Of a stretch of 64,000 nt of DNA, positions 8,098-17,641 are shown piece after piece. The notes below the pieces were generated by a model. The model did not search any database, was not told the DNA's origin, and saw nothing but the letters and a program-made list of their open reading frames with translations. The stretch's first letter is position 1. Every line of letters begins with the position of its first letter. Made by a program: the position numbers and the translations under genes. The stretch is from Microbacterium hydrocarbonoxydans. GTDB taxonomy: Bacteria > Actinomycetota > Actinomycetes > Actinomycetales > Microbacteriaceae. The stretch is from assembly GCF_904831005.1 (NCBI RefSeq), contig NZ_LR882982.1, forward strand, positions 2,914,001 through 2,978,000, written 5' to 3'.

Positions 8098-9111
8098 ATG
8101 ACGATTCCGATGAACACGTCCACCCCGATCCGGTTGGGCACACGGCGCAGTGCGCTCGCCCAGGCTCAGTCGGGCCATGTCGCGGCCGCTCTCGAGAAGG
8201 TGTCAGGACGCCGCGTCGAACTCGTCCCGATCACGAGCGAGGGCGACACCAACCGCGCCTCTCTCTCGGAGATCGGCGGCCAGGGCATCTTCGCGACGCG
8301 ATTGCGGGAGGCGCTGCTGGCGGGGGAGTGCGACTTCCTCGTGCACTCGCTCAAGGATCTCCCGACCGCGATCCCGGCAGGGCTCGTGATCGCGGCGACG
8401 CCGACCCGGGAGGATGCCCGCGACGTCGTGATCACCCGCGACGGCACTGCGCTTCACGACTTGGGCAGCGGCAGCACCGTCGGCACCGGATCACCGCGGC
8501 GCATCGCGCAGGTGCGTCGTCGGGCGCCCCATGCCGAGGTCGTCGACATCCGCGGCAACGTCGACTCGCGGCTGCAGCGCGTGGCGACCGGAGACCTCGA
8601 TGCGGTGATCCTCGCGGCGGCCGGTCTGTCGCGTCTCGCGTCCGACTTCCCGATGCATCGGGAGGAGCTGGGCCTTGCGGAATGGCCGACCGCCCCGGGG
8701 CAGGGATCGTTGGCTGTCGAAACTCGCGAAGACGCCTCGGACGAGCTGCTCGCAGCGCTCGCTGAACTGGACGACGCCGACACGCGACTGGCTGTCACCG
8801 TCGAGCGTGCGGTGCTCGAGGGGCTCGACGCCGGATGCCAGGCGCCGATGGCTGCACACGCCTCTTTCGAGGGCGGAGAGATCCGCGTCAGGACGGTCGT
8901 CTACGCCCCTGATGGGGGTCGGAGGATCGGGCTCGACGTCACAGAGGTGCTGAACGGGGAGTATATTCAACGGAACGGCAGTGGCAATGGAGCGGATGCT
9001 GCCGATGGTGCAGTCCCGATGCGCGCGGCTCGCGAGCTCGGGTTGAGTGTTGCCCGTCGGCTGCTCGATCAAGGGGCGGCTGACCTTGTTTCCCGAGAGC
9101 ATTCCTCATGA
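8098..9111 (+). CDS. hemC: hydroxymethylbilane synthase (porphobilinogen deaminase)
   Basis: 337 residues. It polymerises four porphobilinogens to hydroxymethylbilane. Visible motifs are RLGTRRSALAQAQ at the N-terminus, HSLKDLP with catalytic Asp87, TGSPRR, and GCQAPMAAHA with Cys247 that holds the dipyrromethane cofactor. ATG at 8098 or 8110 could start; both precede the conserved region. Its stop overlaps the hemD ATG by four bases. Confidence 0.97.
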   Translation: MTIPMNTSTPIRLGTRRSALAQAQSGHVAAALEKVSGRRVELVPITSEGDTNRASLSEIGGQGIFATRLREALLAGECDFLVHSLKDLPTAIPAGLVIAATPTREDARDVVITRDGTALHDLGSGSTVGTGSPRRIAQVRRRAPHAEVVDIRGNVDSRLQRVATGDLDAVILAAAGLSRLASDFPMHREELGLAEWPTAPGQGSLAVETREDASDELLAALAELDDADTRLAVTVERAVLEGLDAGCQAPMAAHASFEGGEIRVRTVVYAPDGGRRIGLDVTEVLNGEYIQRNGSGNGADAADGAVPMRAARELGLSVARRLLDQGAADLVSREHSS

Positions 9112-9902
9112 CGAATTCGAAGCAGGACCGGCCGTTGGACGGCTGGCGGATCCTGGTACCGCGCGGTGGCCCGTGGGGTGACGGGGTGGCCGCGAGCCTC
9201 CGCGACCGCGGAGCGGTGCCGGTCGTCGCGCCGCTGATCAACTTCGCGCCCACCACCGATCAGGCGGCGCTCGACACCGCGCTGCGGCGTCTCGCCGGCG
9301 GCGAGTACGACTGGCTGACCGTCACGAGCGCGACCACGGTCGACGTGATGTTCGCGCACCGTGCGATCGTTCCGCGCTCCACCAGGATCGCGGCGGTCGG
9401 CGAGACCACCGCGGCCGCGTTGCAGGCCGTGGGCTACGAGGTCGCGCTGGTGCCCGAGGAAGACAACTCGGCGGCGGGCATGGCCGAGCAGCTCATCGCG
9501 CTCGAGACGCAGGAGCGTCGCCGCATCCTCGCTCTGCGCAGTGAGATCGCCAAGCCCGTGCTGAGCGTGCTCCTGCAGGAGGCCGGGCACGATGTCGACA
9601 GCGTCGTGGCCTATCGCACAGTGGGTGTACCGGTGACCGATCGCATCAAGCGCGATGTCGAGAACGGCCGCATCAACGCGATCCTCATCACCAGCGGCTC
9701 GGTGGCCGAACAGGTGCGCGAGCAGTTCCCGCACATCCCCGACGAGACTCTGCTGGCCGCGATCGGCCCCCGCACGGCCAAGGACGCCGACCGGGCAGGA
9801 CTCCCGATCACGGTCGTGGCCGACCGGCAGACGGTCGACGCCCTGATCGACGCGGTCTCGGGCTTCACCCTTCCGCACTCGTCTGACGAGTTGGCGCCAT
9901 GA
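9108..9902 (+). CDS. hemD: uroporphyrinogen-III synthase
   Basis: 264 residues. It closes and inverts ring D of hydroxymethylbilane to give uroporphyrinogen III. The sequence is divergent, as usual for HemD, but [29 protein letters not shown] and [23 protein letters not shown] match the two-domain family, and the ATGA overlaps with hemC upstream and hemB downstream support the call. No methyltransferase fusion is present. Confidence 0.92.
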   Translation: MTNSKQDRPLDGWRILVPRGGPWGDGVAASLRDRGAVPVVAPLINFAPTTDQAALDTALRRLAGGEYDWLTVTSATTVDVMFAHRAIVPRSTRIAAVGETTAAALQAVGYEVALVPEEDNSAAGMAEQLIALETQERRRILALRSEIAKPVLSVLLQEAGHDVDSVVAYRTVGVPVTDRIKRDVENGRINAILITSGSVAEQVREQFPHIPDETLLAAIGPRTAKDADRAGLPITVVADRQTVDALIDAVSGFTLPHSSDELAP

Positions 9903-10876
9903 GCTTCCCCGAGGTGCGACTGCGCCGGTTGCGTCAGTCTCCCGCCGTCCGCGGACTGGTGCGAGAGACGTCGCTCGAGCCCCGCAACCTCGTTCTTCCG
10001 CTCTTCGTCCGCGAAGGGCTCTCCGAGGCGGCGCCGATCGGCTCGATGCCCGGTGTCGCACAGCACTCGCTCGATTCGCTGCGAGCTGCCGCGGTCGACG
10101 CGGCCGAGGCCGGCGTCGGCGGCGTGATGCTGTTCGGAGTGCCCGCCGTGCGCGACGCGCAGGGCTCGGGCGCCGACGATCCGAAGGGCATCCTGAACGT
10201 CGCGACCGAAGTTCTCGCCGCCGAGGTCGGCGATGCGCTGGTCGTGCAGACGGATCTGTGCCTCGACGAGTTCACCGACCACGGGCACTGCGGCGTCCTC
10301 GCCGCCGACGGGTCGGTCGACAACGATGCCACCCTCGTGCGGTACGCGTCGATGGCGCTCGCGCAGGCGCGGGCCGGATCGCAGCTGCTCGGTCTCTCGG
10401 GCATGATGGACGGTCAGGTCGCGGTGATCCGCGCGGCGCTCGACGCCGAGGGTTTCACCGACACTCTGCTGCTCGCCTATGCGGCCAAGTACGCGAGTGC
10501 GTTCTACGGGCCCTTCCGCGAGGCGGTCGATTCTCAGCTCAAGGGCGATCGGCGCACGTATCAGCTCGACCCGGGCAACCGACGTGAGGGCGTGCGTGAA
10601 GCCGTCGTCGACGAGCAGGAGGGCGCCGACATCGTCATGGTCAAGCCGGCGATGGCGTTCCTCGACGTGCTGCGTGAGGTGCGCGACACCGTCGACATCC
10701 CTGTCTGGGCGTACCAGGTGTCGGGGGAGTACGCGATGATCGAGGCGGCCGCGGCGAACGGCTGGATCGACCGCCGAGCCTCGATCCTGGAGTCGCTGCT
10801 GTCGATCCGCCGTGCCGGCGCCGACGTCGTGCTCACCTACTGGGCGACCGAAGCCGCCCGCTGGCTGCGCGGCTGA
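9899..10876 (+). CDS. hemB: delta-aminolevulinic acid dehydratase (porphobilinogen synthase)
   Basis: 325 residues. It condenses two 5-aminolevulinates to porphobilinogen. The Schiff-base lysines are Lys197 ([18 protein letters not shown]) and Lys249 ([12 protein letters not shown]). The metal site reads [14 protein letters not shown]: Cys121 and Cys131 are kept while the middle position is Asp123, unlike the three-cysteine zinc site of E. coli. This mixed site is seen in actinobacterial homologues and leaves the active-site metal (zinc versus magnesium) open. It overlaps hemD by four bases; hemL follows after 32 bases. Confidence 0.97.
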   Translation: MSFPEVRLRRLRQSPAVRGLVRETSLEPRNLVLPLFVREGLSEAAPIGSMPGVAQHSLDSLRAAAVDAAEAGVGGVMLFGVPAVRDAQGSGADDPKGILNVATEVLAAEVGDALVVQTDLCLDEFTDHGHCGVLAADGSVDNDATLVRYASMALAQARAGSQLLGLSGMMDGQVAVIRAALDAEGFTDTLLLAYAAKYASAFYGPFREAVDSQLKGDRRTYQLDPGNRREGVREAVVDEQEGADIVMVKPAMAFLDVLREVRDTVDIPVWAYQVSGEYAMIEAAAANGWIDRRASILESLLSIRRAGADVVLTYWATEAARWLRG

Positions 10877-10908
10877 CCCGCCGCTCCGCCGCTGTTCTGG
10901 AGGGACCC

Positions 10909-12234
10909 ATGACCGACCGCAATGACGACCTTTTCTCCGCTGCTCGTGCGGTGATCCCCGGTGGGGTGAACTCGCCGGTGCGCGCATACGGTTCCGTCGG
11001 CGGTACGCCGCGATTCCTCGCCTCGGCGAGGGGTGCCACGGTGACGGATGCCGAGGGCACCGAGTACGTCGATCTCGTGGCATCCTGGGGGCCCGCGCTG
11101 CTCGGTCATGCCCACCCCGAGATCGTGGCGGCCGTGCAGGACGCGGCGGGCCGCGGATTGTCGTTCGGAGCGCCCACCGAAGGCGAGGTCGAGCTGGCGG
11201 CGCTGATCGCTGATCGAGTGCGGTTCGGCGAGGTGCGGCCGATCGACCGTGTGCGTCTCGTGTCGACCGGCACTGAGGCCACGATGACAGCCATCCGCCT
11301 TGCGCGCGGAGCGACCGGGCGTGACCTGCTGGTGAAGTTCGCAGGGCACTACCACGGTCATTCCGACGGGCTTCTCGCGGCAGCGGGATCGGGTGTCGCG
11401 ACGCTCGCACTGCCCGGTTCGGCCGGCGTGCCCGCTCCGATCGCCGCGCAGACGCTGGTGATCGACTACAACGATCGCGATGCTCTCGAAGCGGTGTTCG
11501 CCGAGCACGGGCAGCGGATCGCCGCTGTGATCGTCGAGGCGTCGGCGGCGAACATGGGGGTCGTCGCGCCTCTGCCCGGCTTCAACCGCTTCATCGCGGA
11601 TACCGCGCACGCGCATGGCGCGCTGATGATCATCGACGAGGTGCTCACGGGGTTCCGCGTGCACTCCGCAGGGTTCTGGGGCCTTCAGGCCGAGGCGGGC
11701 GAGGAGTATCTGCCCGACATCTTCACGTTCGGCAAAGTCGTCGGCGGGGGGATGCCGCTCGCTGCTCTCGGCGGACGGGCCGACGTCATGGACATGCTCG
11801 CGCCGGTCGGCCCGGTGTATCAGGCGGGCACCCTGTCGGGGAATCCGCTGTCGGTGGCCGCCGGTCTGGCAACCCTGCGTCTGGCGACCCCGGAGGTCTA
11901 TGCGACGGTCGATGCAGCGGCGTCTCGAGTCGCCTCGGCGTTGACAGCGGCGCTGGCCGACGCAGGCGTGACGCATTCCGTGGCGAACGCCGGCAGCCTG
12001 TTCAACCCGTCTTTCCGGGCGACCGCCCCTCGGGACTACACCGAGGCGCAGGCTCAGGACGCCTTCCGCTACGCGCCGTTCTTCCACGCCATGCGCGAGC
12101 AGGGTGTGGCACTGCCGCCCAGTGTGTTCGAGGCGTGGTTCCTCACGGCAGCGCACGGCGAGGAGGAGTTGCAGCGCATCGAGGCGGCCCTGCCCGTCGC
12201 TGCTGCAGCTGCAGCCGCCGCCGCGAGCCTTTGA
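10909..12234 (+). CDS. hemL: glutamate-1-semialdehyde 2,1-aminomutase
   Basis: 441 residues. This PLP enzyme isomerises glutamate-1-semialdehyde to 5-aminolevulinate. Diagnostic segments: [56 protein letters not shown] and [11 protein letters not shown] with PLP-binding Lys276. CTGGAGGG eight bases before the ATG is the ribosome site. The C-terminus is a run of alanines ([13 protein letters not shown]), an unusual low-complexity end. It is the last gene of the heme operon and converges on the HNH gene. Confidence 0.97.
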   Translation: MTDRNDDLFSAARAVIPGGVNSPVRAYGSVGGTPRFLASARGATVTDAEGTEYVDLVASWGPALLGHAHPEIVAAVQDAAGRGLSFGAPTEGEVELAALIADRVRFGEVRPIDRVRLVSTGTEATMTAIRLARGATGRDLLVKFAGHYHGHSDGLLAAAGSGVATLALPGSAGVPAPIAAQTLVIDYNDRDALEAVFAEHGQRIAAVIVEASAANMGVVAPLPGFNRFIADTAHAHGALMIIDEVLTGFRVHSAGFWGLQAEAGEEYLPDIFTFGKVVGGGMPLAALGGRADVMDMLAPVGPVYQAGTLSGNPLSVAAGLATLRLATPEVYATVDAAASRVASALTAALADAGVTHSVANAGSLFNPSFRATAPRDYTEAQAQDAFRYAPFFHAMREQGVALPPSVFEAWFLTAAHGEEELQRIEAALPVAAAAAAAAASL

Positions 12235-12308
12235 CGGCGGCTGGCTGCAACTGCCGTCACCGTGGCCCGTAGCCGGATTGTCGTCGTCAGACGAACCGGC
12301 GTCTGCGC

Positions 12309-13712
12309 TCAGACGAACATCACCCGTCGCTTAGCGTCGTCGCGATAGGTGCGACCGAGGGGGCTCGACCAGTCGATCGTGCCGTCGGGCAGTTGGCGGG
12401 CGGTCCACCGATGTTCGTCGGCGAGATCAGGGTGCTTCAGAACATGATGGCTTCCGCAGAGATGAGCCAGGTTGTGTATCTCGGTTCTTCCGCCTTTGGC
12501 ATGGTCGAAGGTGTGGTCGACCTGGCATCGATGCACCGGCATCCTGCATCCCGGGAACCGACAGTGCTGGTCTCGGGCACGGAGGTATCGGCGCATTGCA
12601 TCGGTGGGTGCGTAATTGTCGGTCTCGACGACCAGTCCCGTCGGATCGAGGAACAGTCGGGACCACCCCTGCATGCGGCCGGCGAGATCGCGAGCGATGA
12701 GAGGGTGCAGGGGGCCGTGCCCGTCGAGCTCGGCAGGTCGATCGTCGCAGCCCGCGAGCGTCGTCGCGGCGACAGTGATGTGAATCCGTCCGCGAATGTT
12801 GTCGAGTCCTGAGCCGTTCGCAGCACTGGGTTCTGCAGCGAGGAGAAGATCGATCAGCAGGTCGGCCCTGACCTGGTCGATCGTGCGCGAGTCTGCGGGG
12901 ATGTGCTCGACGAAGGGGCCGATGGGATCGGTGGTGAACGTACCGTCTCCGAAGATCGCATGGTCGTCGCGCGCGGGATCGTCGTGAGCGATGTCTTGTG
13001 GATAGATGGGGTTCTCGCCGTCGTCGATCGGCTCGAGCATGGGCTCATGGTGTCGACGCCCGGCGATGACGGCTCGCGCCATCTGGGTGAGACGGTCGAT
13101 GATCGCCGCGGCGAGGTGCTCAGGGAGCACGGCGGTCAGCACGGCGAGTCCATCGCCCGCAGGCCGCACCGTGACCGTGCGCTCTGACTCCGCGCGCTCA
13201 TGGCGCTCGTTCGTCGTGGAGCCCGCGAGGATCGCGGCCAGTCCTCTGAGGTGCACCTTCGTGCGCGCGGGCGTCTCGCTCTCGGCGATGGTGACGGCAC
13301 CCACGTCGTAGCGTTGCAGCGCCTCGGTGTCCGCTCTGCCGTTGCTCACGGCCTCGCGCACGACTCCTGCCGCCCGTACGATCTCGCGAACGTGCGCAGC
13401 CGTGATGGCGCCGCGGCGGAATGCCTCGTGCACGTGTGGGTGACGGGCGTCGAGGAACCCTGCGTCGGTGAACGCGTACTCGATGCTGCCCTGAGCGATC
13501 CGACCGGCAGCGGAATACTCCGCGACCATCGATCGATGGATGGCGTCCCGGTGATGGGGGTGCTCGTCGCCCTCGGTGCGATCGAGTCGAAGCCGCTCGG
13601 CGAGAAGATCGGACGCCTCGGACTCGAGGCACGCGATCTGTCGGCGCTTCTCCACCCAGGAGTCGAGCAGCGCGATGCGCCGTTCGAACTCGTCTTCGGT
13701 GGTGATCTGCAT
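12309..13712 (-). CDS. DUF222 / HNH endonuclease-type protein (13E12-like)
   Basis: 467 residues. The N-terminal two thirds is a DUF222-type region (SAAGRIAQGSIEYAFTDAGF, HEAFRRGAITAAHVREIVRA). The C-terminal domain is an HNH nuclease: CRFPGCRMPVHRCQVDHTFDHAKGGRTEIHNLAHLC with paired CxxxxC and the D-H pair, then HHVLKHP. Such proteins are abundant in actinobacteria, often as dispersed multicopy genes, and their targets are not known. The ATG follows TAGAGT by six bases, indicating a leaderless promoter. There is no intein or phage context. Confidence 0.88.
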   Translation of the reverse strand: MQITTEDEFERRIALLDSWVEKRRQIACLESEASDLLAERLRLDRTEGDEHPHHRDAIHRSMVAEYSAAGRIAQGSIEYAFTDAGFLDARHPHVHEAFRRGAITAAHVREIVRAAGVVREAVSNGRADTEALQRYDVGAVTIAESETPARTKVHLRGLAAILAGSTTNERHERAESERTVTVRPAGDGLAVLTAVLPEHLAAAIIDRLTQMARAVIAGRRHHEPMLEPIDDGENPIYPQDIAHDDPARDDHAIFGDGTFTTDPIGPFVEHIPADSRTIDQVRADLLIDLLLAAEPSAANGSGLDNIRGRIHITVAATTLAGCDDRPAELDGHGPLHPLIARDLAGRMQGWSRLFLDPTGLVVETDNYAPTDAMRRYLRARDQHCRFPGCRMPVHRCQVDHTFDHAKGGRTEIHNLAHLCGSHHVLKHPDLADEHRWTARQLPDGTIDWSSPLGRTYRDDAKRRVMFV

Positions 13713-13718
13713 ACTCCG

Positions 13719-13724
13719 ACTCTA
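13719..13724 (-). promoter_or_regulatory. -10 element, leaderless promoter of the HNH gene
   Basis: TAGAGT, six bases, ATG on the minus strand; CGGAGT in the spacer could also serve as a weak ribosome site. Confidence 0.5.
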
Positions 13725-13856
13725 GTAGATTTGTTCGAATAACGAGTGGAACACCGGAATGGGAGAGCGCGGCATGGAGAGAACGGACAACGGATCGTTG
13801 CCGTCCTGTGAGCAAGAAGCAGACAACTCGCAGGGCACCGCTGGCAGACTTGACGC

Positions 13857-14306
13857 ATGGTGACGCTGCTGCTTGACCAGACGCAACTCGAGATCGTGCT
13901 CTCGCCGATCGAGCGTGCGGCGAGCTTTCACCGCGACAACCTGCGCATCGCACGGAGCACCATCACCAAGGTGCAGCTGATCGACGACGCATGGACGTGG
14001 CTGCGGGGCGTGCCGAACCCCGGCACCCACATCCCGGGTGTCCTCGCCTCGGGCACATGGAAGGCTGCCGGCAGCGTCGACTTCGTGCTGATCCGTCGCC
14101 GTCGTCCGAGCGTCGTGATCGATCTCGACGGCGACGAGCAGTACCGGCGACTGATCCTCACGACCAGCCACGGTCTGGCTCTCACGCAGGCGCTGCGGCT
14201 CGACGTCTCGCACGAGCCTGCTGACGTCGAGGAGATCGTCGCCACAGCGCCGTCCTCGACCTCGAAGGGGCGCCGACGCCCTGTGATCAGGCCGCGACCG
14301 GCCTGA
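13857..14306 (+). CDS. conserved actinobacterial hypothetical protein
   Basis: 149 residues. The sequence reads as a compact beta-rich domain: LEIVLSPIERAASFHRDNLRIARSTITKV, a central VPNPGTHIPGVLASGTW loop, then a SVDFVLIRRRRPSVVIDL strand pair, with a basic tail. The layout recalls PH-like domains of small membrane-associated proteins but no membrane helix is present. Function not recognised. CAGACT lies six bases before the ATG. A 12-bp perfect hairpin follows the gene. Confidence 0.7.
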   Translation: MVTLLLDQTQLEIVLSPIERAASFHRDNLRIARSTITKVQLIDDAWTWLRGVPNPGTHIPGVLASGTWKAAGSVDFVLIRRRRPSVVIDLDGDEQYRRLILTTSHGLALTQALRLDVSHEPADVEEIVATAPSSTSKGRRRPVIRPRPA

Positions 14307-14331
14307 TCCGCCCAGGCGCGTGCACACGCGA

Positions 14332-14366
14332 AACGCCCTCCGCCACCTGTCGGCGCGGAGGGCGTT
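14332..14366. terminator. bidirectional terminator between convergent genes
   Basis: Perfect 12-bp arms AACGCCCTCCGC (14332-14343) and GCGGAGGGCGTT (14355-14366) with an 11-base loop, between the + gene ending at 14306 and the - gene ending at 14387. No T tract, as is common in high-GC genomes. Confidence 0.7.
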
Positions 14367-14386
14367 CGTGTGAGGGACGCGGCGAC

Positions 14387-16021
14387 TCAGCTCTCGCGGT
14401 GCTCGCCGTCATGGTGCTCGCGGTGCTCGCCGTCGTGGTGCTCGTGATGCTCGTGGTGCTCGCCGTCGTCTCCGACCGCGGCCGCGTCATCAGATCCGGA
14501 GCCGCCTTCGGCCACGGGCTGGTTGTCATCCTCTGCGAACGGGTACTGCTTCGGCTCGTCCTGGTAGTACGCACGCGCGGCGGCGGCGAGCATCGAGCTC
14601 ACGGCTTCGGAGCGCGGGTCGGCGTCGCTCTCTTCATCGGGGGTGTGCGTGGGCACGGACGGCGCCTCAGCATCCGCGTCGTCCGCATCCTTCGCGTCGT
14701 CCGCGTCCTCCCCGGTGGGAGCCTCGTGGTGCAGGCCGGCGAAGGCCTCGAGGCCCGAGTGCTCTGCGTCATCCGCGTCGGACTGCTCCGATTCGGGTCC
14801 GGTCGCCGTGTGCGCGTCGCCGGTCTCGCCGCCGGTGCCGAACAGGATGTCGTCGAACGACGGCTGGGCGGGGGAGTCGACGACCTCGTAGTCGGCACTG
14901 GCGTCTGCGTCTGCGTCTGCATCGACGGTGTCGGAGGTCTCCGGCAGCGCCGCTTCCGCCGGCACGTCAGAGAGCGTCTCAGCCGCAGGCGCGTCGGCGG
15001 GCGCCTCGTCGGCCGCCGGCTCGTCTGCTGTCTGCTCCGGGGAAGCGGTCGCGGTCTCGGTCGCGGCCTCATCTTCCCGCACCGGCGGAACGACGATCGC
15101 CGGGGTGGCGATCTCTCGGGGCGCGTGCCTGCCGCCGCGGACCAGCTCGATGAAGATGTCCTCGAGTGTGGGGCCCCGCTGCACGAGTGTGGTCAGCGCG
15201 ATCCCCGCCTCGGCGGCGATCGCTCCGACGGTGCCGGCGTCGCCGCCGCGCACGGTGAGGCCGGAGCGCAGCACCTCGACCTCGAAACCGCCCGCAGACA
15301 GCGCGGCGGTGAGAGCGGCGCGATCCGCGGCGTCGACAACGACCGCGCCCGACGACGGGTCTGCGAGCGTCTCGATGCCGCTGGAGAGCATCAGCTGCCC
15401 GCGAGACAGGACGAGAACGTTGTCGGCGACCTGCTCGACCTCGCTCAGCACATGCGAGGAGACGAGCACGGTGCGACCCTCATCGGCGAGACGACGCATC
15501 AGGAGCCGCATCCACCGGATGCCCTCGGGGTCGAGCCCGTTCGCGGGCTCGTCGAAGACGAGGGCCCCGGGGTCGCCGAGCAGGGCGTGAGCGACGCTCA
15601 GTCGCTGGCGCATGCCCAGCGAGAAGCTGCCGATGCGTCCGTCCGCCTCGTTCTCGAGTCCCACGAGCGACAGCACCTCGTCGACGCGAGAGAGCGGGAT
15701 GCCGTTGGCCTTGGCGGCGATCGTGAGCTGGCGCGCCGCCGAGCGACGCGGCCGGTACACCGTCTCCTCGAGCACGGAGCCGATCGTTCGCAGGGGGTTG
15801 CGCAGCTCCGAGAACGCGGCGCCGCCGATCGTGGCGGTACCGCTGGTGGCACGCACCTGGCCGAGGAGTATGCGCAGGCTGGTGGTCTTGCCGGCTCCGT
15901 TGGGCCCGAGGAAAGCAGTGACCGCGCCGGGCTCGATCCGCGCGGAGAAGTCGGAGACCGCCGTCACCTCATTGAAGCGTTTCGTCACGCGCGTGAACTC
16001 GAGCACCTGTCCGTCGGGCAT
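14387..16021 (-). CDS. orphan ABC transporter ATPase with acidic, His-rich C-terminal tail
   Basis: 544 residues. Residues 1-~300 are an ATPase of the drug/antibiotic-export type: Walker A GPNGAGKTT (39-47), signature SLGMRQRLS (~134), Walker B LVFDEPANGLDP (~154). Residues ~300-520 are an Asp/Glu/Ala/Pro-rich, probably disordered extension, and the last ~25 residues contain ten histidines in an EHHEHHEHHDGEH pattern, suggesting metal binding (inference). No permease gene lies next to it, so its membrane partner is unknown. AAGGAG lies upstream of the ATG. The tail-encoding DNA is itself repetitive (GTGGTGCTCGCCGTC-like units at 14390-14470). Confidence 0.88.
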   Translation of the reverse strand: MPDGQVLEFTRVTKRFNEVTAVSDFSARIEPGAVTAFLGPNGAGKTTSLRILLGQVRATSGTATIGGAAFSELRNPLRTIGSVLEETVYRPRRSAARQLTIAAKANGIPLSRVDEVLSLVGLENEADGRIGSFSLGMRQRLSVAHALLGDPGALVFDEPANGLDPEGIRWMRLLMRRLADEGRTVLVSSHVLSEVEQVADNVLVLSRGQLMLSSGIETLADPSSGAVVVDAADRAALTAALSAGGFEVEVLRSGLTVRGGDAGTVGAIAAEAGIALTTLVQRGPTLEDIFIELVRGGRHAPREIATPAIVVPPVREDEAATETATASPEQTADEPAADEAPADAPAAETLSDVPAEAALPETSDTVDADADADASADYEVVDSPAQPSFDDILFGTGGETGDAHTATGPESEQSDADDAEHSGLEAFAGLHHEAPTGEDADDAKDADDADAEAPSVPTHTPDEESDADPRSEAVSSMLAAAARAYYQDEPKQYPFAEDDNQPVAEGGSGSDDAAAVGDDGEHHEHHEHHDGEHREHHDGEHRES

Positions 16022-16130
16022 CCGTGACCTCTCCTTGAAAATGGGCAGTTCCGTCTATCCTGCCGGAAAAGCGCCCGGATCGCGCATTTACCTCATCTTT
16101 CGGCCCCATCGCAAGACCCGATCCACCGGG

Positions 16131-16136
16131 TAACCT
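16131..16136 (+). promoter_or_regulatory. -10 element, leaderless promoter
   Basis: TAACCT is followed by seven bases and the GTG start at 16144; no ribosome site is visible. Confidence 0.5.
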
Positions 16137-16143
16137 GACACCC

Positions 16144-17205
16144 GTGACCGATTCCACCGCCTCGCCCCGCGTCCTCGTCCGCACGGAAGGCCCGCTGGGT
16201 CGACTCACTCTGAACCGTCCCGAGGCGATCAACGCGCTCGACATCGACATGATCCGCCTGCTCGCCGATGCGCTCGATCGTTGGCGCACCGACAGCGATG
16301 TGCAGATCGTGCTCATCGACGGCGAGGGTGAGCGCGGCATGTGCGCCGGTGGCGATGTGCGGGCCCTGCGCGCGCAGATCCTCGAGGGCCGTGCCGAGGA
16401 GACCGCCGAGTTCTTCCGCGCCGAGTACGCGCTCAACGCGATGATCGCGGAGTACCCCAAGCCGATCGTCTCGGTCGCAGACGGCATCACTATGGGAGGC
16501 GGCGTCGGGCTGTCGGGCCATGCGTCCATCCGCATCGTCACGGAGCGCTCGAAGCTCGCGATGCCCGAGACGCGCATCGGCTTCACTCCGGATGTCGGAG
16601 GCACCTGGCTGCTCGGTCGTGCCCCCGGACGCTTCGGGGAGTACTTCGGTCTCACCGGCGCCACGATGAACGGCGCGGATGCGGTTCTGCTCGGCTTCGC
16701 CGACCATGTCGTGCCGTCGGACCGCCTCGACGCGCTGCGCGAGGCGCTCGCGTATCGCGCGGATCCGACCGGACCGGCAGAGATCGTGCTGCTCTTCGAC
16801 GAGACGCCGGAGCCTTCGACTCTGCCCGCGTCGCGCGAATGGATCGACGCGGCGTTCGCGGCCGACACCGTCGTCGACATCGTCTCGCGCCTGCGCGCAC
16901 GGGACGAGACGGATGCCGCGGCCACGGCCGACCTGCTCGAGAGCCTCGGGCCGACCGGCCTGGCGGTCACCCTCGACGCTGTGCGCGAGGCGCGGTCGCT
17001 GCCCGGACTGCGCGCGGCTCTGAAAGGGGAGTATCGCCGGGTCATGTGGTTCGTGACGCAGCATCCCGACCTCGTCGAGGGCATTCGGGCGCAGCTCGTC
17101 GACAAGGATCGGAATCCGCGATGGGATCCCCCGACTCTCGACGCACTCGGCTCGGACGCGGGCGCTCCGGCGCGCGACTACGTGCCGGAGCATCCGCTGT
17201 TCTGA
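16144..17205 (+). CDS. 3-hydroxyisobutyryl-CoA hydrolase (crotonase superfamily)
   Basis: 353 residues, longer than simple enoyl-CoA hydratases and matching HIBCH. It hydrolyses 3-hydroxyisobutyryl-CoA in valine breakdown. Motifs are GRLTLNRPEAINAL, MCAGGDVRAL (oxyanion hole), DGITMGGGVGLS, MPETRIGFTPDVGG with the catalytic Glu, and the subfamily C-terminus RDYVPEHPLF. Start is GTG, probably leaderless. No other valine-catabolic gene is adjacent, so the pathway role rests on family knowledge. Confidence 0.88.
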   Translation: MTDSTASPRVLVRTEGPLGRLTLNRPEAINALDIDMIRLLADALDRWRTDSDVQIVLIDGEGERGMCAGGDVRALRAQILEGRAEETAEFFRAEYALNAMIAEYPKPIVSVADGITMGGGVGLSGHASIRIVTERSKLAMPETRIGFTPDVGGTWLLGRAPGRFGEYFGLTGATMNGADAVLLGFADHVVPSDRLDALREALAYRADPTGPAEIVLLFDETPEPSTLPASREWIDAAFAADTVVDIVSRLRARDETDAAATADLLESLGPTGLAVTLDAVREARSLPGLRAALKGEYRRVMWFVTQHPDLVEGIRAQLVDKDRNPRWDPPTLDALGSDAGAPARDYVPEHPLF

Positions 17206-17239
17206 ATCGGAACACGCCGCGCCGAGTCAGGCCCGGAGC

Positions 17240-17641
17240 TCAGTGCGGCTCGGACCCCGCCGACGAGCCGGCGACCACTCGCAGGATGTCGATCACGTCG
17301 TCGATCGCGCTCCCGGCTTCTTCGGCGGCAGCGACCAGCTCTCTGATCTGTCGGATGACAGCACGGGGTACGACGCCCGCAGAGTCCGACACGCGCGTGC
17401 CTGCAGCGGTGCGCGTCACCACCAGTCCATCGCGCTCGAGCAGCCGGTACGCGCGTGCTGCCGTGCCCGCAGCGACGCCGAGGTCGCTGGCGGTCTGGCG
17501 CACGGTGGGGAGGCGCTCGCCCGCGCCCAGCTGGCCCGACACGATGAGGCCGCGGAACTGGCGGTAGATGTCGACGGCCGGGCTCGAGTCGTCGATCGAG
17601 GCAGGCACGGGGGGAGAGGACTCCCCGACACGGTCGCTCAC
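17240..17641 (-). CDS. GntR-family regulator, short YtrA type
   Basis: 133 residues from a GTG at 17641. The winged-helix reads IYRQFRGLIVSGQLGAGERLPTVRQTASDLGVAAGTAARAYRLLERDGLVVTR, followed by a short C-terminal helix pair, as in YtrA-type GntR proteins that regulate transporter genes and have no large ligand domain. The GTG overlaps the stop of the upstream membrane protein (GTGA), so they are translationally coupled. It most likely represses its own operon through the inverted repeat at 18711-18757. Confidence 0.85.
   Translation of the reverse strand: MSDRVGESSPPVPASIDDSSPAVDIYRQFRGLIVSGQLGAGERLPTVRQTASDLGVAAGTAARAYRLLERDGLVVTRTAAGTRVSDSAGVVPRAVIRQIRELVAAAEEAGSAIDDVIDILRVVAGSSAGSEPH

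Noticed and set aside
12233..12258. Terminator after hemL (GACGGC/GCCGTC)
   Set aside because: Stem of only six bases with a 14-base loop; too weak to call.
12309..13712. HNH gene as homing endonuclease or intein
   Set aside because: DUF222 organisation and free-standing position fit the multicopy 13E12-like family.
15598..15852. Long Arg/Pro/Ala-rich antisense ORFs in many places
   Set aside because: They are shadows of real genes in a GC-rich genome, with no ribosome sites and skewed composition.
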